Shown: positions 26,220-33,771 of the stretch, piece after piece
Position numbering within the stretch: the stretch's first letter is position 1
How the letters are laid out: the number at the start of each line of letters is the position of its first letter
From: Clostridiales bacterium oral taxon 876 str. F0540
Lineage (GTDB): Bacteria > Bacillota > Clostridia > Clostridiales > Clostridiaceae
Direction: 5' to 3'
Assembly: GCA_000466585.1 (NCBI GenBank)
Contig: KE993464.1
Coordinates: 405,985 to 469,984, forward strand
Length of the DNA: 64,000 nucleotides
The notes under the pieces: generated by a model
The model's database searches: none
What the model was told of the DNA's origin: nothing
What the model saw: the letters and a program-made list of their open reading frames with translations, nothing else
Made by a program: the position numbers and the translations under genes

Positions 26220-27371
26220 ATGGCAATAGATAAAGTAAGCACATATATAACTAATGTGTCTTTAGTTAAGGATAAATTATTTGAAGAGAGATATAGGGAG
26301 AATTGGTTTTATAAAGAGAATGATAATAGATGTCTTTCTTATTATTACAAGTATATAGATGGAATCTTCCTCAAATATATGCCTATGCATAAGGATGATC
26401 TTCTTTATATTGATTTTAATCCTGTTTATCTTCTTCAAAATGATAATATAGCTTCTATATACTCCTGCAATATACAGCAGCTGTATAGTATTATTAGAGA
26501 TAAATTGAAAGGGGTATTAGATATAAGTGTAGTGCCTAATCTTAGATATTGGATGGTTTCTTATTATGAGAATAACATAAATATCATTAGAGACAGCGAT
26601 GAGATTAAGGCACTATATAATGTGATTTCGAAGTTAGAAAACATAGGTAAGTTGAAGAAAGATATAAGTGAAGAAGGTGGCACTATATATTTTTTTAATG
26701 GGAAAGATATGGAGAACAGTGATTTCATAATTAGGATATACTTAAAGCTTAGACAAATATCTAATACGAATCCAGAAAAGCAAATAGATGATTATTATGA
26801 TAGTGATTTAGTATGTTTAAAAGCTGGACAGGATATATTACGCATAGAAGTTTCTTTAAAAAGAGATAGAATATATAAGCTTTTTAAACCTATTGTAACA
26901 AAGTTTACGAGTGATGGCAAAGCTACTGAGCTTGAAATAGAACCTTCCTCAAGACCTGTAGCTATATTAGAGGAAGTATTCGATTTTAACAGCCAAGTAA
27001 ATATTATGAATAAGGTTTTAAAACTACTTCACTTAGATAAGACAATAACTACAAAGATTAAACTTTTCTCAGTTATAAATGGTAGTAGTTTAAGTAAAAA
27101 TGAGAAGCATACAGCTAAATTGGTATTGAATTATTTAAATAAAGTACCACATATTAAAGTACCTGCAGAATCTACAATATTGAAGTATAAAAGATGGATA
27201 TTATCAAAAGGATATCATTATATATATGCTGATGTCGAGATAAAGCCTATTTCCATAGACGATATAATAAAACAGCTCCCAAAGAAGCAGCAGGACTGTA
27301 TAAAAGTATATAGAAATAGTAATATTTATTTTGATCTTTGGAGTAGCTATATGCCCTCTAGGATATATTAA
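26220..27371 (+). CDS. rep: Replication initiation protein-like (phage gene II/X, Phage_CRI type)
   Basis: A 383-residue soluble protein. The pattern GTIYFFNG ... FIIRIYLKLRQI followed by ILRIEVSLKRDRIYKLF resembles the core of the gene II/gene X family of rolling-circle initiators, and RYWMVSYYENN fits the preceding conserved strand. The C-terminal part contains a small helical region. ATG follows AGGAGG. The large hairpin directly upstream supports a replication role. I cannot assign the catalytic tyrosine with certainty. It could alternatively be an unrelated phage protein. Confidence 0.6.
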   Translation: MAIDKVSTYITNVSLVKDKLFEERYRENWFYKENDNRCLSYYYKYIDGIFLKYMPMHKDDLLYIDFNPVYLLQNDNIASIYSCNIQQLYSIIRDKLKGVLDISVVPNLRYWMVSYYENNINIIRDSDEIKALYNVISKLENIGKLKKDISEEGGTIYFFNGKDMENSDFIIRIYLKLRQISNTNPEKQIDDYYDSDLVCLKAGQDILRIEVSLKRDRIYKLFKPIVTKFTSDGKATELEIEPSSRPVAILEEVFDFNSQVNIMNKVLKLLHLDKTITTKIKLFSVINGSSLSKNEKHTAKLVLNYLNKVPHIKVPAESTILKYKRWILSKGYHYIYADVEIKPISIDDIIKQLPKKQQDCIKVYRNSNIYFDLWSSYMPSRIY

Positions 27372-27780
27372 ATTAGCATGGATTATATAAAAACATATCT
27401 TATGATTAAATAGGTCTTAAATAAAGCGTATAACGCTTTAAAGAGCATTATATATCATAACAAGCCTTAGCACAAATCAAGTTATTAAAAGAATAAGCAT
27501 AATCCAATTTTGGAGTTTGCTCAAGACAAATAATTTTAAAATGTAGTCTAACTACATTGCCAGTATTTTTAGTTTTAATATGGATTTCAACTTTTAGCTA
27601 TAAAAGTAGTAGGGAGAAACACCTAAAAACGTGGAGGTTTTAGCTTTAATAATTACTTCTAAGTTACAGTACTTCTGAGAAGCAGGTATTATATATAGCT
27701 TGGCTCATTTTGAATCGGTCATAATTATTACATAGCAATATCTATAATTATTAAGCATATTTGTGTCATTTTGATACATT

Positions 27781-27794
27781 GGTTCATAATGACC
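27781..27794 (+). repeat. Dispersed site, copy GGTTCATAATGACC
   Basis: Imperfectly palindromic relative of the GGTCAAAATGAACC motif. Weaker relatives flank it at 27702-27716 and 27763-27777. Confidence 0.45.
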
Positions 27795-27853
27795 ATCAGT
27801 ATATCCTATTATTAAGATAGAAGTTATAAAAACATCATCACAAAACACCAGAA

Positions 27854-27867
27854 GGTCATTTTGAACC
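27854..27867 (-). repeat. Dispersed site, copy GGTTCAAAATGACC
   Basis: Reads GGTCATTTTGAACC on the + strand. It lies 12 bp before the 14-bp tandem repeats. Confidence 0.45.
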
Positions 27868-27879
27868 AAGTCTATGTTG

Positions 27880-27954
27880 ATATTTGTCTATAAACATTTG
27901 TATATAAATATTTATCTATAAATGTTTGTCTACCTTATAGACATTTGTAGATAA
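27880..27954 (+). repeat. Five iteron-like 14-bp repeats
   Basis: Four contiguous units (ATATTTGTCTATAA, ACATTTGTATATAA, ATATTTATCTATAA, ATGTTTGTCTACCT) and, after a 5-bp spacer, ACATTTGTAGATAA. Tandem imperfect repeats of this size typify Rep- or partition-protein binding sites. Between the Rep and PadR genes. Confidence 0.65.
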
Positions 27955-27958
27955 TTAT

Positions 27959-27986
27959 AAAGGAATAGCCTTTTTGCTATTCCTTT
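27959..27986. terminator. Terminator downstream of the PadR gene
   Basis: Perfect 11-bp stem AAAGGAATAGC / GCTATTCCTTT with loop CTTTTT. Works best as a closing hairpin for the minus-strand PadR transcript. Confidence 0.6.
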
Positions 27987-28079
27987 AAGAGCATAATAGT
28001 TTGGCTTTATGATTATAATAAGTGGAATGGAGCTTTCAGAGATTTCTGCTTAATCTATTATAATAGCTATAAACGTATT

Positions 28080-28556
28080 TTAATAATTAGAATCATTTGT
28101 CTCCCCATTGAAACCATATATTTCTTCAATAAGTTTAGAGAAGAATTTATAGGATTCAATTATCATAGGCTTGAACTCTCTCATTTTTATTTCTAATTCT
28201 TCTCTTCCAAGCTCAGTAAGGGCATAATACTTCTTATCTTCCTCTATCTTTATATTCTCAATAAGGTTGTTTGCTGTGAGTTTGTTTAAAATAGGATAGA
28301 GAGTTCCATGTGAGGGCTTCCAAACAGCAGATCCTATTGTGTCTTGCAGGAAGGCTAGTATTTCTTTGCCATATAGAGGTCTGTTTTCTTTAGCTAGCAC
28401 ATGAAGGGTATAGAAAGATAAGAAGTTTGAACTAGACATCTTGGTAGGGAAAAGTCTTGTGTACTCAGCCTTATAGTCATGTTTAGGATTAACCTTTTTA
28501 AGATCTTTCTGATTAATAAGATTTGAGTTTTTAATAGATTTTTTAGTTGATTTCAT
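28080..28556 (-). CDS. PadR-family transcriptional regulator
   Basis: A 158-residue DNA-binding protein. The N-terminal 40 residues are basic and probably disordered. The PadR winged helix reads FYTLHVLAKENRPLYGKEIL and SHGTLYPILNKLTANNLI, with a charged C-terminal dimerisation helix. The start at 28556 follows AAGGAGG; a longer frame to 28598 lacks a ribosome site. It stands alone between two non-coding, repeat-rich regions and may control replication or copy-number genes of the element. Its ligand is unknown. Confidence 0.8.
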   Translation of the reverse strand: MKSTKKSIKNSNLINQKDLKKVNPKHDYKAEYTRLFPTKMSSSNFLSFYTLHVLAKENRPLYGKEILAFLQDTIGSAVWKPSHGTLYPILNKLTANNLIENIKIEEDKKYYALTELGREELEIKMREFKPMIIESYKFFSKLIEEIYGFNGETNDSNY

Positions 28557-28785
28557 TATGAATCCTCCTTTAGATATAAATATTAATGGTTCATTCAATA
28601 CTTTAAATAAGGTTGAGCTTTATAAAGGATTAAACATACTTATAAAAAGTTAAAAAAGAACCACCAGTGCCCTGCTAAGGGCTAAATCTTTAATCTGCAA
28701 AAGGAGGATGGATTAGTTAAAAAGATTTAATTGTGTAAGCTAAAACAGATTAAACTATTGTGAATTAAGCCGAAGGCTTTGAATA

Positions 28786-28906
28786 GGTCAAAATGAACCA
28801 TGTAATTCTATAGAGGGGTGGGGCATGAAACTAAGAAATATATTTAGATTGATACAGCCTGGTACCGAGAGAAAATATATATGATTTTTATAGATATATA
28901 AGCGAA
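28786..28906 (+). repeat. Imperfect direct repeat, copy A
   Basis: Begins with GGTCAAAATGAACC, then TAGAGGGGTGGGGCATGAAA, and ends ATAGATATATAAGCGA. Copy B at 29223 keeps the order and most bases, with small indels. Confidence 0.7.
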
Positions 28907-29038
28907 TTATGATTAAATTGATAAATGGATATTGTAAGATTACTAATACTAAAACAAGCGATGAATATGTTTTGTTAAGACAAAATATATTGATATTTGA
29001 TATTATGGAATATGGAGAATTTACTATATAAGGGGTGT

Positions 29039-29050
29039 GTCAAATTTGAC
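29039..29050 (+). repeat. Palindrome GTCAAATTTGAC
   Basis: Perfect 12-bp palindrome preceded by T and followed by GCAG, so it resembles the TGTCAAATCCGACAG sites found three times elsewhere in the element. Confidence 0.45.
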
Positions 29051-29222
29051 GCAGGGTATAGCATATATGAGTACATGTCTGTAAAAAATTCTTTCTATTG
29101 ATATGATTATTACAGATAATAAATGTAAGAAACTAAAGATGAATGTACTATATTCATTTATAAAAAGCTTATAAAAAATTAGTTTTGTTATTTGATAATT
29201 AGCTATTGTATATCTGTTCATG

Positions 29223-29338
29223 GGTCAAAGTGAAACATATATATAGAGGGGTGTGGCATGAAACTGAGAAATAAATTTTGATTCATATACCTTGGGATTG
29301 GAAGAAAATATATGTGATTTTATAGATATATAAGTGAG
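29223..29338 (+). repeat. Imperfect direct repeat, copy B
   Basis: Begins GGTCAAAGTGAAAC, continues TAGAGGGGTGTGGCATGAAA, and ends ATAGATATATAAGTGAG. Partner of 28786-28906. Confidence 0.7.
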
Positions 29339-29443
29339 CTAAAGATAAAAAATATTAGATATATTTACAATTGTAAGCAGCTTGGTATAATATTAATAAT
29401 ATAAAGCCATTGGCTTCTGGCAGTGTTGTAAGATTAATCCGAG

Positions 29444-29475
29444 AACAAGTAGTTGCGAGCTACTTGTTTTCTTTT
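29444..29475 (+). terminator. Terminator
   Basis: Perfect 9-bp stem AACAAGTAG / CTACTTGTT (29444-29452, 29460-29468), then TTCTTTTT. On the + strand it has no gene in front of it, hinting at a non-coding transcript from the duplicated region. Confidence 0.75.
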
Positions 29476-29575
29476 TATTTCTTGCAATTGATAATTCAAG
29501 AAATACTAAATATGTGTATAGAAACTTACTGAATAACATATATGGGATCTAATACAATAACTAAAGGCAGGATAA

Positions 29576-30046
29576 TTACTCTCCTGCCTTCTTTATTACC
29601 TTTATTTCTCTAGCTGTAGCCTGAACCATACCATCTGCTTTCCCATTAGTGGTTACAGTCATTTGAACTATACAATTAACATGTATAGCTGACATATAAG
29701 CTTTTAATGTGTGAGGTATTTCTACATTATAATATGTAGATCCATCAGCTGTATCCATCCTAACTACAACATTTAATCCTTGTATGTTTGTTACGATACC
29801 ACCTATTTTAATATCTTCAGACTTATCCCTAAATGCCTCTTCTGCAGTATCAATCTTATTTTGCTTTAAAGCATCAATCTTTTTCTCATTAGCGTCCATT
29901 ATTGATTTAGTTGTTGAATTAGACTGTATCTGTTTAGCTAACTCTTTGTTTCTGTTATTTCTGTCAACAAGAGTCTTAAATGTAAAGCCAAAAACAACTA
30001 ATACAATAGCAAGCAAAATAAATATCTCTCTTTTGTACTTCTTCAC
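29576..30046 (-). CDS. Membrane-anchored hypothetical protein
   Basis: A 156-residue protein with a GTG start after AAGGGGGA. A single N-terminal membrane helix (REIFILLAIVLVVFGFTF) is followed by a charged coiled-coil stretch (about 30-75) and an extracytoplasmic beta-rich domain (GGIVTNIQGLNVVVRMDTAD...). It lies downstream of the ParM-like gene on the same strand but behind a long hairpin. I do not recognise the family. It could be a surface or exclusion protein of the element. Confidence 0.7.
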   Translation of the reverse strand: MKKYKREIFILLAIVLVVFGFTFKTLVDRNNRNKELAKQIQSNSTTKSIMDANEKKIDALKQNKIDTAEEAFRDKSEDIKIGGIVTNIQGLNVVVRMDTADGSTYYNVEIPHTLKAYMSAIHVNCIVQMTVTTNGKADGMVQATAREIKVIKKAGE

Positions 30047-30071
30047 ATCATTTCCCCCTTTAATAAAATAA

Positions 30072-30093
30072 CGCCTGGTTAATCCACCAGGCG
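30072..30093. promoter_or_regulatory. Perfect 8-bp hairpin in the leader of the 29576 gene
   Basis: CGCCTGGT / ACCAGGCG with loop TAATCC, 26 bp before the GTG start. May be an operator or an attenuator; the AT-rich tail is poor in U. Confidence 0.45.
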
Positions 30094-30461
30094 TAACATT
30101 AATTAAATAATTAAAATATTCGGCTATGTCACTACCTAGCAAATCTAATGGCTCTCAAAAGCTAGCATTAATAATAGGATACTATAAGTAGGATATAGTA
30201 CACTTAAAATTACTAACAGAGAACGTTCATTTATATTAAAAGTTATAGCTTAATCATACATATATTAACATTTTTGTACTCTGATATCAATATTGTTTTT
30301 TAGGTAAGTAGTAATTAATTTAAACTTATATTTAGATCTTTTAATAGCTCAACTATACCTAAGGAATTAAGAAAATAAAGATATTATTAGATTTCGCTGT
30401 CGGATTTGACAGTTAATTTATACAGGAAAACATTTAGAAGCTAATTGCTTTCCTGTGTAAA
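30094..30461. other. Intergenic region with a 17-bp inverted repeat behind parM
   Basis: AT-rich and without a gene. Its right end has arms TTAATTTATACAGGAAA (30413-30429) and TTTCCTGTGTAAATTAA (30449-30465), one mismatch in DNA and a G-U in RNA, overlapping the stop of the ParM-like gene. A TGTCAAATCCGACAG site is directly adjacent (30397-30411). Confidence 0.6.
30397..30411 (-). repeat. Dispersed site TGTCAAATCCGACAG, copy 2
   Basis: Exact 15-bp match on the minus strand, one base from the long inverted repeat that follows the ParM-like gene. Confidence 0.65.
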
Positions 30462-31577
30462 TTAATAATTATAATTATTTTTTATATAGAGGTCAGTTAA
30501 TAGTTCTTTATACTTTTTAAAAAATATAAAAGCATTGCCGTATAGAGGGTAATAGCTATTTTTGAATTCAGTATCAATATCATCAAGTAAACTGATGGTT
30601 GAGTAAGGAAATTTATTAGAAACATAATTCAAAAGAGTTATAGATGGACCACCAATTAGTAATATATTATCATTGATCTTAAATTCATGAAGTTTTAATA
30701 GATATATTACTTTATCTATATAGGGTTTTAAAACTGAGACTTCAATTTCTTTTAAGGTCGTATCTTTAACACACCCTTCTTCATAAGTACTTAAGATATC
30801 CCAAACACAGCTTTCATTATACATATAAGAGAAACCTTTGATAGAGCATATTTTAAGAGTAAGGTCATGTAACATTTTGTAGAAACCTATATTTGTTAAT
30901 GTTTTAGAGTTTATTAACAAAGGAGTATTCTCATCTAGTGCCCAATTAGATGCATTAACTAAATGGCTACCAAAATCAATAACTGTTAGAGGGAAGTTTA
31001 ATCTTTTGCTAATATCTTCATATAATGTAGCTCCATGCTTAAAAATGACTACATCCAAAATTTCGATAGTATAGTCAGTCCATATATGTTCTTTAGTTCC
31101 ATCGTCAATATAAGTAGAGTTGGTGGCATATTCATAAGAATCTTCATATTGACAATCTATTTTAAGTGATTGAGTACCTAGTTTTTTTATTTCAGATATT
31201 AGCTCTTCGTAATAGGTTTCATAGTATTCAGCAGGTAAGCCTAAAGCAAGTCTAACTTTTAAATATCTTGATTTTGTTTTGCTTGCAAAGCTAAATGCTA
31301 TAGCAGTTAATAAACATAACTTATATTCTTTTGTTTTAAAATCAGTTAATTTTATATTTACGGCACTATATGAATCACCAATAGTATAAAAAGTATCATT
31401 CCACTTTATACTATAATTTATAATGGAGTGATGTTCATTTGTTCTGGATTCATGAATAGTTGTTTTAAAATATATCTCATTGGTTTTAATATAAGATGTT
31501 CCAATATCAACGGCGATTACAGTTTCAAGAATTTTATCTAAATCAAAGTTGTTTTGGTTTAATTCTTTAATACACAT
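30462..31577 (-). CDS. parM: ParM/StbA-like actin ATPase for plasmid segregation
   Basis: A 371-residue actin-fold protein. Phosphate-1 loop VIAVDIGTSYIKT (about 20-32), phosphate-2 LTVIDFGSHLVNAS and adenosine motif NILLIGGPSITLL are all recognisable, and the C-terminus has the PLYGNAFIFF phrase common in ParM-like proteins. Such filaments push plasmid copies apart. No ParR-like adaptor gene is recognisable next to it; the 15-bp sites nearby could be the centromere. It follows the RNase H-SWIM gene by 63 bp on the same strand. Confidence 0.8.
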   Translation of the reverse strand: MCIKELNQNNFDLDKILETVIAVDIGTSYIKTNEIYFKTTIHESRTNEHHSIINYSIKWNDTFYTIGDSYSAVNIKLTDFKTKEYKLCLLTAIAFSFASKTKSRYLKVRLALGLPAEYYETYYEELISEIKKLGTQSLKIDCQYEDSYEYATNSTYIDDGTKEHIWTDYTIEILDVVIFKHGATLYEDISKRLNFPLTVIDFGSHLVNASNWALDENTPLLINSKTLTNIGFYKMLHDLTLKICSIKGFSYMYNESCVWDILSTYEEGCVKDTTLKEIEVSVLKPYIDKVIYLLKLHEFKINDNILLIGGPSITLLNYVSNKFPYSTISLLDDIDTEFKNSYYPLYGNAFIFFKKYKELLTDLYIKNNYNY

Positions 31578-31640
31578 ATTTTTCCTCCTCGTAATTTACA
31601 ATATCAATTTTTTAACTTTATGTCTTTAATTAAGCTAATT

Positions 31641-32282
31641 TTATCTTGAGGCCTCAAGATTATTTATATAGCTTTCAACAGCAATAATATGCTTACACTT
31701 TTTTCTTTCCCACCAATGTTGCAGCTTGAAGAAGCGGCAGGTGCATGTGCAAAACTCTAAATCAACAGTATAATATAAATTTTTATCTTTACTACTTTCA
31801 GCTAAAAAAATATTATCATTGATGTATTTAACGTTGATTTTCTTTGCTCTATACTCGGTGTACTTATCTAAGAAAGGTTCCCTGCTTAGATAATGGGCTT
31901 TGCGATTAAGATTTCTGGTAACCCATTTTAATTCTATATTTTCAAAATTAGACATAAGATTGATGATATTAAGCACATATTCAGGTGGCTTTCTTTTGGT
32001 CTTTTTCATGCCTCGAATTATTATTTTATTTACTTTATCAATTACATCTTGGTTGTCCCCACAAATAGTAATAATATCATCCTTTTTACAAAGTTCTGCA
32101 AGCTTTGTTAAAGACTTAATAATTGCTTGTGCTTCTGCAAAGTTGGAATTACCACATGGTCCTATGCACTCAGAAAAAAGAAACTCTTCTGATGTTGTTG
32201 TGTTCAGTATTTGAATGCCTATAGTCATTCCTATTGCTTCATTGTTGCTTGCATCACAGTTACAAATCCATTCGTTCATCAA
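31641..32282 (-). CDS. RNase HI-like protein fused to a SWIM zinc finger
   Basis: A 213-residue protein. The N-terminal RNase HI fold keeps D10 (CNCDAS), E50 (NFAEAQA) and D76 (CGDNQD). The fourth position, normally Asp in the N..AD motif, is His (NRKAHYLSR), a replacement also seen in some RNase HI subgroups. The C-terminal segment (178-200) has the SWIM pattern C-T-C-x13-C-K-H. It may remove RNA from DNA during replication of the element, or act on a specific nucleic acid bound by the zinc finger. Probably cotranscribed with parM. Confidence 0.78.
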   Translation of the reverse strand: MMNEWICNCDASNNEAIGMTIGIQILNTTTSEEFLFSECIGPCGNSNFAEAQAIIKSLTKLAELCKKDDIITICGDNQDVIDKVNKIIIRGMKKTKRKPPEYVLNIINLMSNFENIELKWVTRNLNRKAHYLSREPFLDKYTEYRAKKINVKYINDNIFLAESSKDKNLYYTVDLEFCTCTCRFFKLQHWWERKKCKHIIAVESYINNLEASR

Positions 32283-32376
32283 ACACCTCCTAGGTTATTA
32301 AAATAATATTTTGAATATTATACAGCAGCTTAACAATACAATGCATTACAACAAAAGTCAAGAATGTAAAATAATG

Positions 32377-32391
32377 TGTCAAATCCGACAG
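32377..32391 (+). repeat. Dispersed site TGTCAAATCCGACAG, copy 3
   Basis: Exact copy in the divergent region between the RNase H-SWIM gene and the XRE gene. Confidence 0.65.
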
Positions 32392-32518
32392 GGTTTAATA
32401 GTTTCTAGTAATAAAAGTAGAAAGTGATTTTTTTCTTTTCAAAGAGGTAGATAAGTATTAAGAAATCAATATACTGGCATAGTATATGTGATAAATGGTT
32501 ACAATTATAAGTAACATA

Positions 32519-32555
32519 TTGATGTTGGCAATAATATGGTGTAATATAATATTAC
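32519..32555 (+). promoter_or_regulatory. Promoter and palindromic operator of the XRE/ImmA/PIN genes
   Basis: A -35 TTGATG (32519) and -10 TAATAT (32542) are 17 bp apart. The perfect palindrome GTAATATAATATTAC (32541-32555) covers the -10 region, as expected for autorepression by the XRE protein encoded 25 bp downstream. Confidence 0.55.
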
Positions 32556-32580
32556 AATAGTATGTTAGGAGGTATATTCT

Positions 32581-32964
32581 ATGCTAACAAGTGTAATTAT
32601 AGGTGGAAGAATAAAAGAATCTAGAGAAGATAAGAAGATAAGCCAACAGTTAATGGTAGATAGATTAAAAGATTTAGGTATATCAATGAGTAGAGAAACC
32701 TTAAGCAAAATTGAGAATGGTAATAGAACTGTATCAGCTGTTGAACTAAAAGCAATTTGTTCGGTATTAGATCAAGATGTAGAAGCATTATTACAAGATA
32801 GTGAAGATGATAGTTTAGTTACCTTATTTAGAAAAAGAAACATGAATGAAGAAGCAATTAAAGGTGTAGAAACATTACAAGAGATGATTATGAGCTTTAT
32901 GAATCAAAAGAAGATCTTAAATTCTAATACTATAACTAATGTAGAACCTTTATGGAGGAGTTAA
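32581..32964 (+). CDS. XRE-family HTH protein, antitoxin- or repressor-like
   Basis: A 127-residue protein with an HTH_3 domain (KISQQLMVDRLKDLGISMSR followed by ETLSKIENG) and an acidic tail. The start follows TTAGGAGG. It is separated by only 5 bp from an ImmA/IrrE peptidase gene, a common pairing in which the peptidase cleaves or opposes the XRE partner. Some such pairs act as toxin-antitoxin or anti-phage modules (for example RosmerTA-type). Confidence 0.82.
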   Translation: MLTSVIIGGRIKESREDKKISQQLMVDRLKDLGISMSRETLSKIENGNRTVSAVELKAICSVLDQDVEALLQDSEDDSLVTLFRKRNMNEEAIKGVETLQEMIMSFMNQKKILNSNTITNVEPLWRS

Positions 32965-32969
32965 GTTAT

Positions 32970-33770
32970 ATGAGTTTAACTAAAAAAGACTTGAAATTAC
33001 CGGATGAACCTTTAAGACTAAAAATTAAAGGACTAGCAGAAGAAGCAAGATATAAGTTTTCTAAAAAAGGAATAGTTGATATTTTTGAAATTTTAGAAGA
33101 TGTAGCTTTCTTCATAAGGAAGCCTTTAGACACTTATGATATATCAGGCTTTACAACCTATTTTAACAATGAGTTTGTTGTATTTTTAAATAGTAGTTTC
33201 ACTTTAGGTCATGAGAGGTTTACAGCAGCACATGAGCTCTATCATATACTTTATAATGATGATTTACTAAGGAAAGAAAAATTACTTATGAATAATGCTA
33301 TTTACTCAGATGAAGATGAGAAGGCAAACATTTTTGCATCAGAGTTTTTAATGCCAGAGGATTATGTAAAAGAATTGTTTTATAAGTTAATTAATACTTC
33401 TAAAGATCAGTTAGGAGTTAGACATATTGTAAGATTGAACAGCACACTAAAGGTAAGTTATAAAGCTATGTTAAAAAGATTAGTTCAACTAGATTTATGT
33501 GATATTAACCTATATGCTAGTTTAGCTGAATATGGCTCGTTAGCTAAAAAGGAAGAGTTAAGAGAAATAACAAAAACAGAAGGGTATGATATATCACTAA
33601 TAGTACCTAGTAATGTATCATATGTATCAAAAGAATATCTGGAAATAGCAAAGCAAAATTATGAAAAGGGCAAGATATCATACGGCAAGATAACTGAACT
33701 TTTAGGTTTTATAAATGAAACACCTGAAAAGTATGGTTATAATGAGCCAGAAGATGATGAAATAGTGTAA
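32970..33770 (+). CDS. ImmA/IrrE-family metallopeptidase
   Basis: A 266-residue protein with the gluzincin motif HELYH in RFTAAHELYHILYN and a downstream acidic helix (EDEKANIFASEFLMP) that supplies the third zinc ligand. ATG 32970 is nine bases after GGAGGAG. Family members cleave or displace cognate XRE repressors after a trigger such as DNA damage. Here the partner is the preceding gene; the following PIN-like gene starts one base after its stop. Confidence 0.87.
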   Translation: MSLTKKDLKLPDEPLRLKIKGLAEEARYKFSKKGIVDIFEILEDVAFFIRKPLDTYDISGFTTYFNNEFVVFLNSSFTLGHERFTAAHELYHILYNDDLLRKEKLLMNNAIYSDEDEKANIFASEFLMPEDYVKELFYKLINTSKDQLGVRHIVRLNSTLKVSYKAMLKRLVQLDLCDINLYASLAEYGSLAKKEELREITKTEGYDISLIVPSNVSYVSKEYLEIAKQNYEKGKISYGKITELLGFINETPEKYGYNEPEDDEIV

Positions 33771-33771
33771 A

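Larger units (their letters stand above)
27372..28079. other. 708-bp non-coding region with hairpins, repeated sites and tandem repeats
   Basis: No credible gene. It contains small hairpins (TAAAGCG/CGCTTTA at 27422-27440; AATGTAGT/ACTACATT at 27540-27558), several TCATTTTGA-type sites (27702, 27763, 27781, 27854), five 14-bp repeats at 27880-27954 and a terminator. The concentration of sites suggests a control or partition region. Confidence 0.6.
28599..29443. other. Non-coding region with a duplicated 115-bp module
   Basis: No gene is supported. It has a good ribosome site (AAAAGGAGGATGG at 28700) followed at once by a stop, small hairpin GCCCT/AGGGC at 28669-28682, a two-copy module (28786-28906, 29223-29338) and a TGTCAAATTTGAC palindrome. 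It ends in a terminator at 29444. Could encode a regulatory RNA or contain a single-strand origin. Confidence 0.5.

Noticed and set aside
27880..27954. Short CRISPR array
   Set aside because: Units are 14 bp, contiguous and imperfect with no spacers and no cas genes; they fit iterons.
29024..29221. Minus-strand 65-codon frame in the spacer of element 1
   Set aside because: No ribosome site, low-complexity hydrophobic translation, and it overlaps the TGTCAAATTTGAC palindrome.
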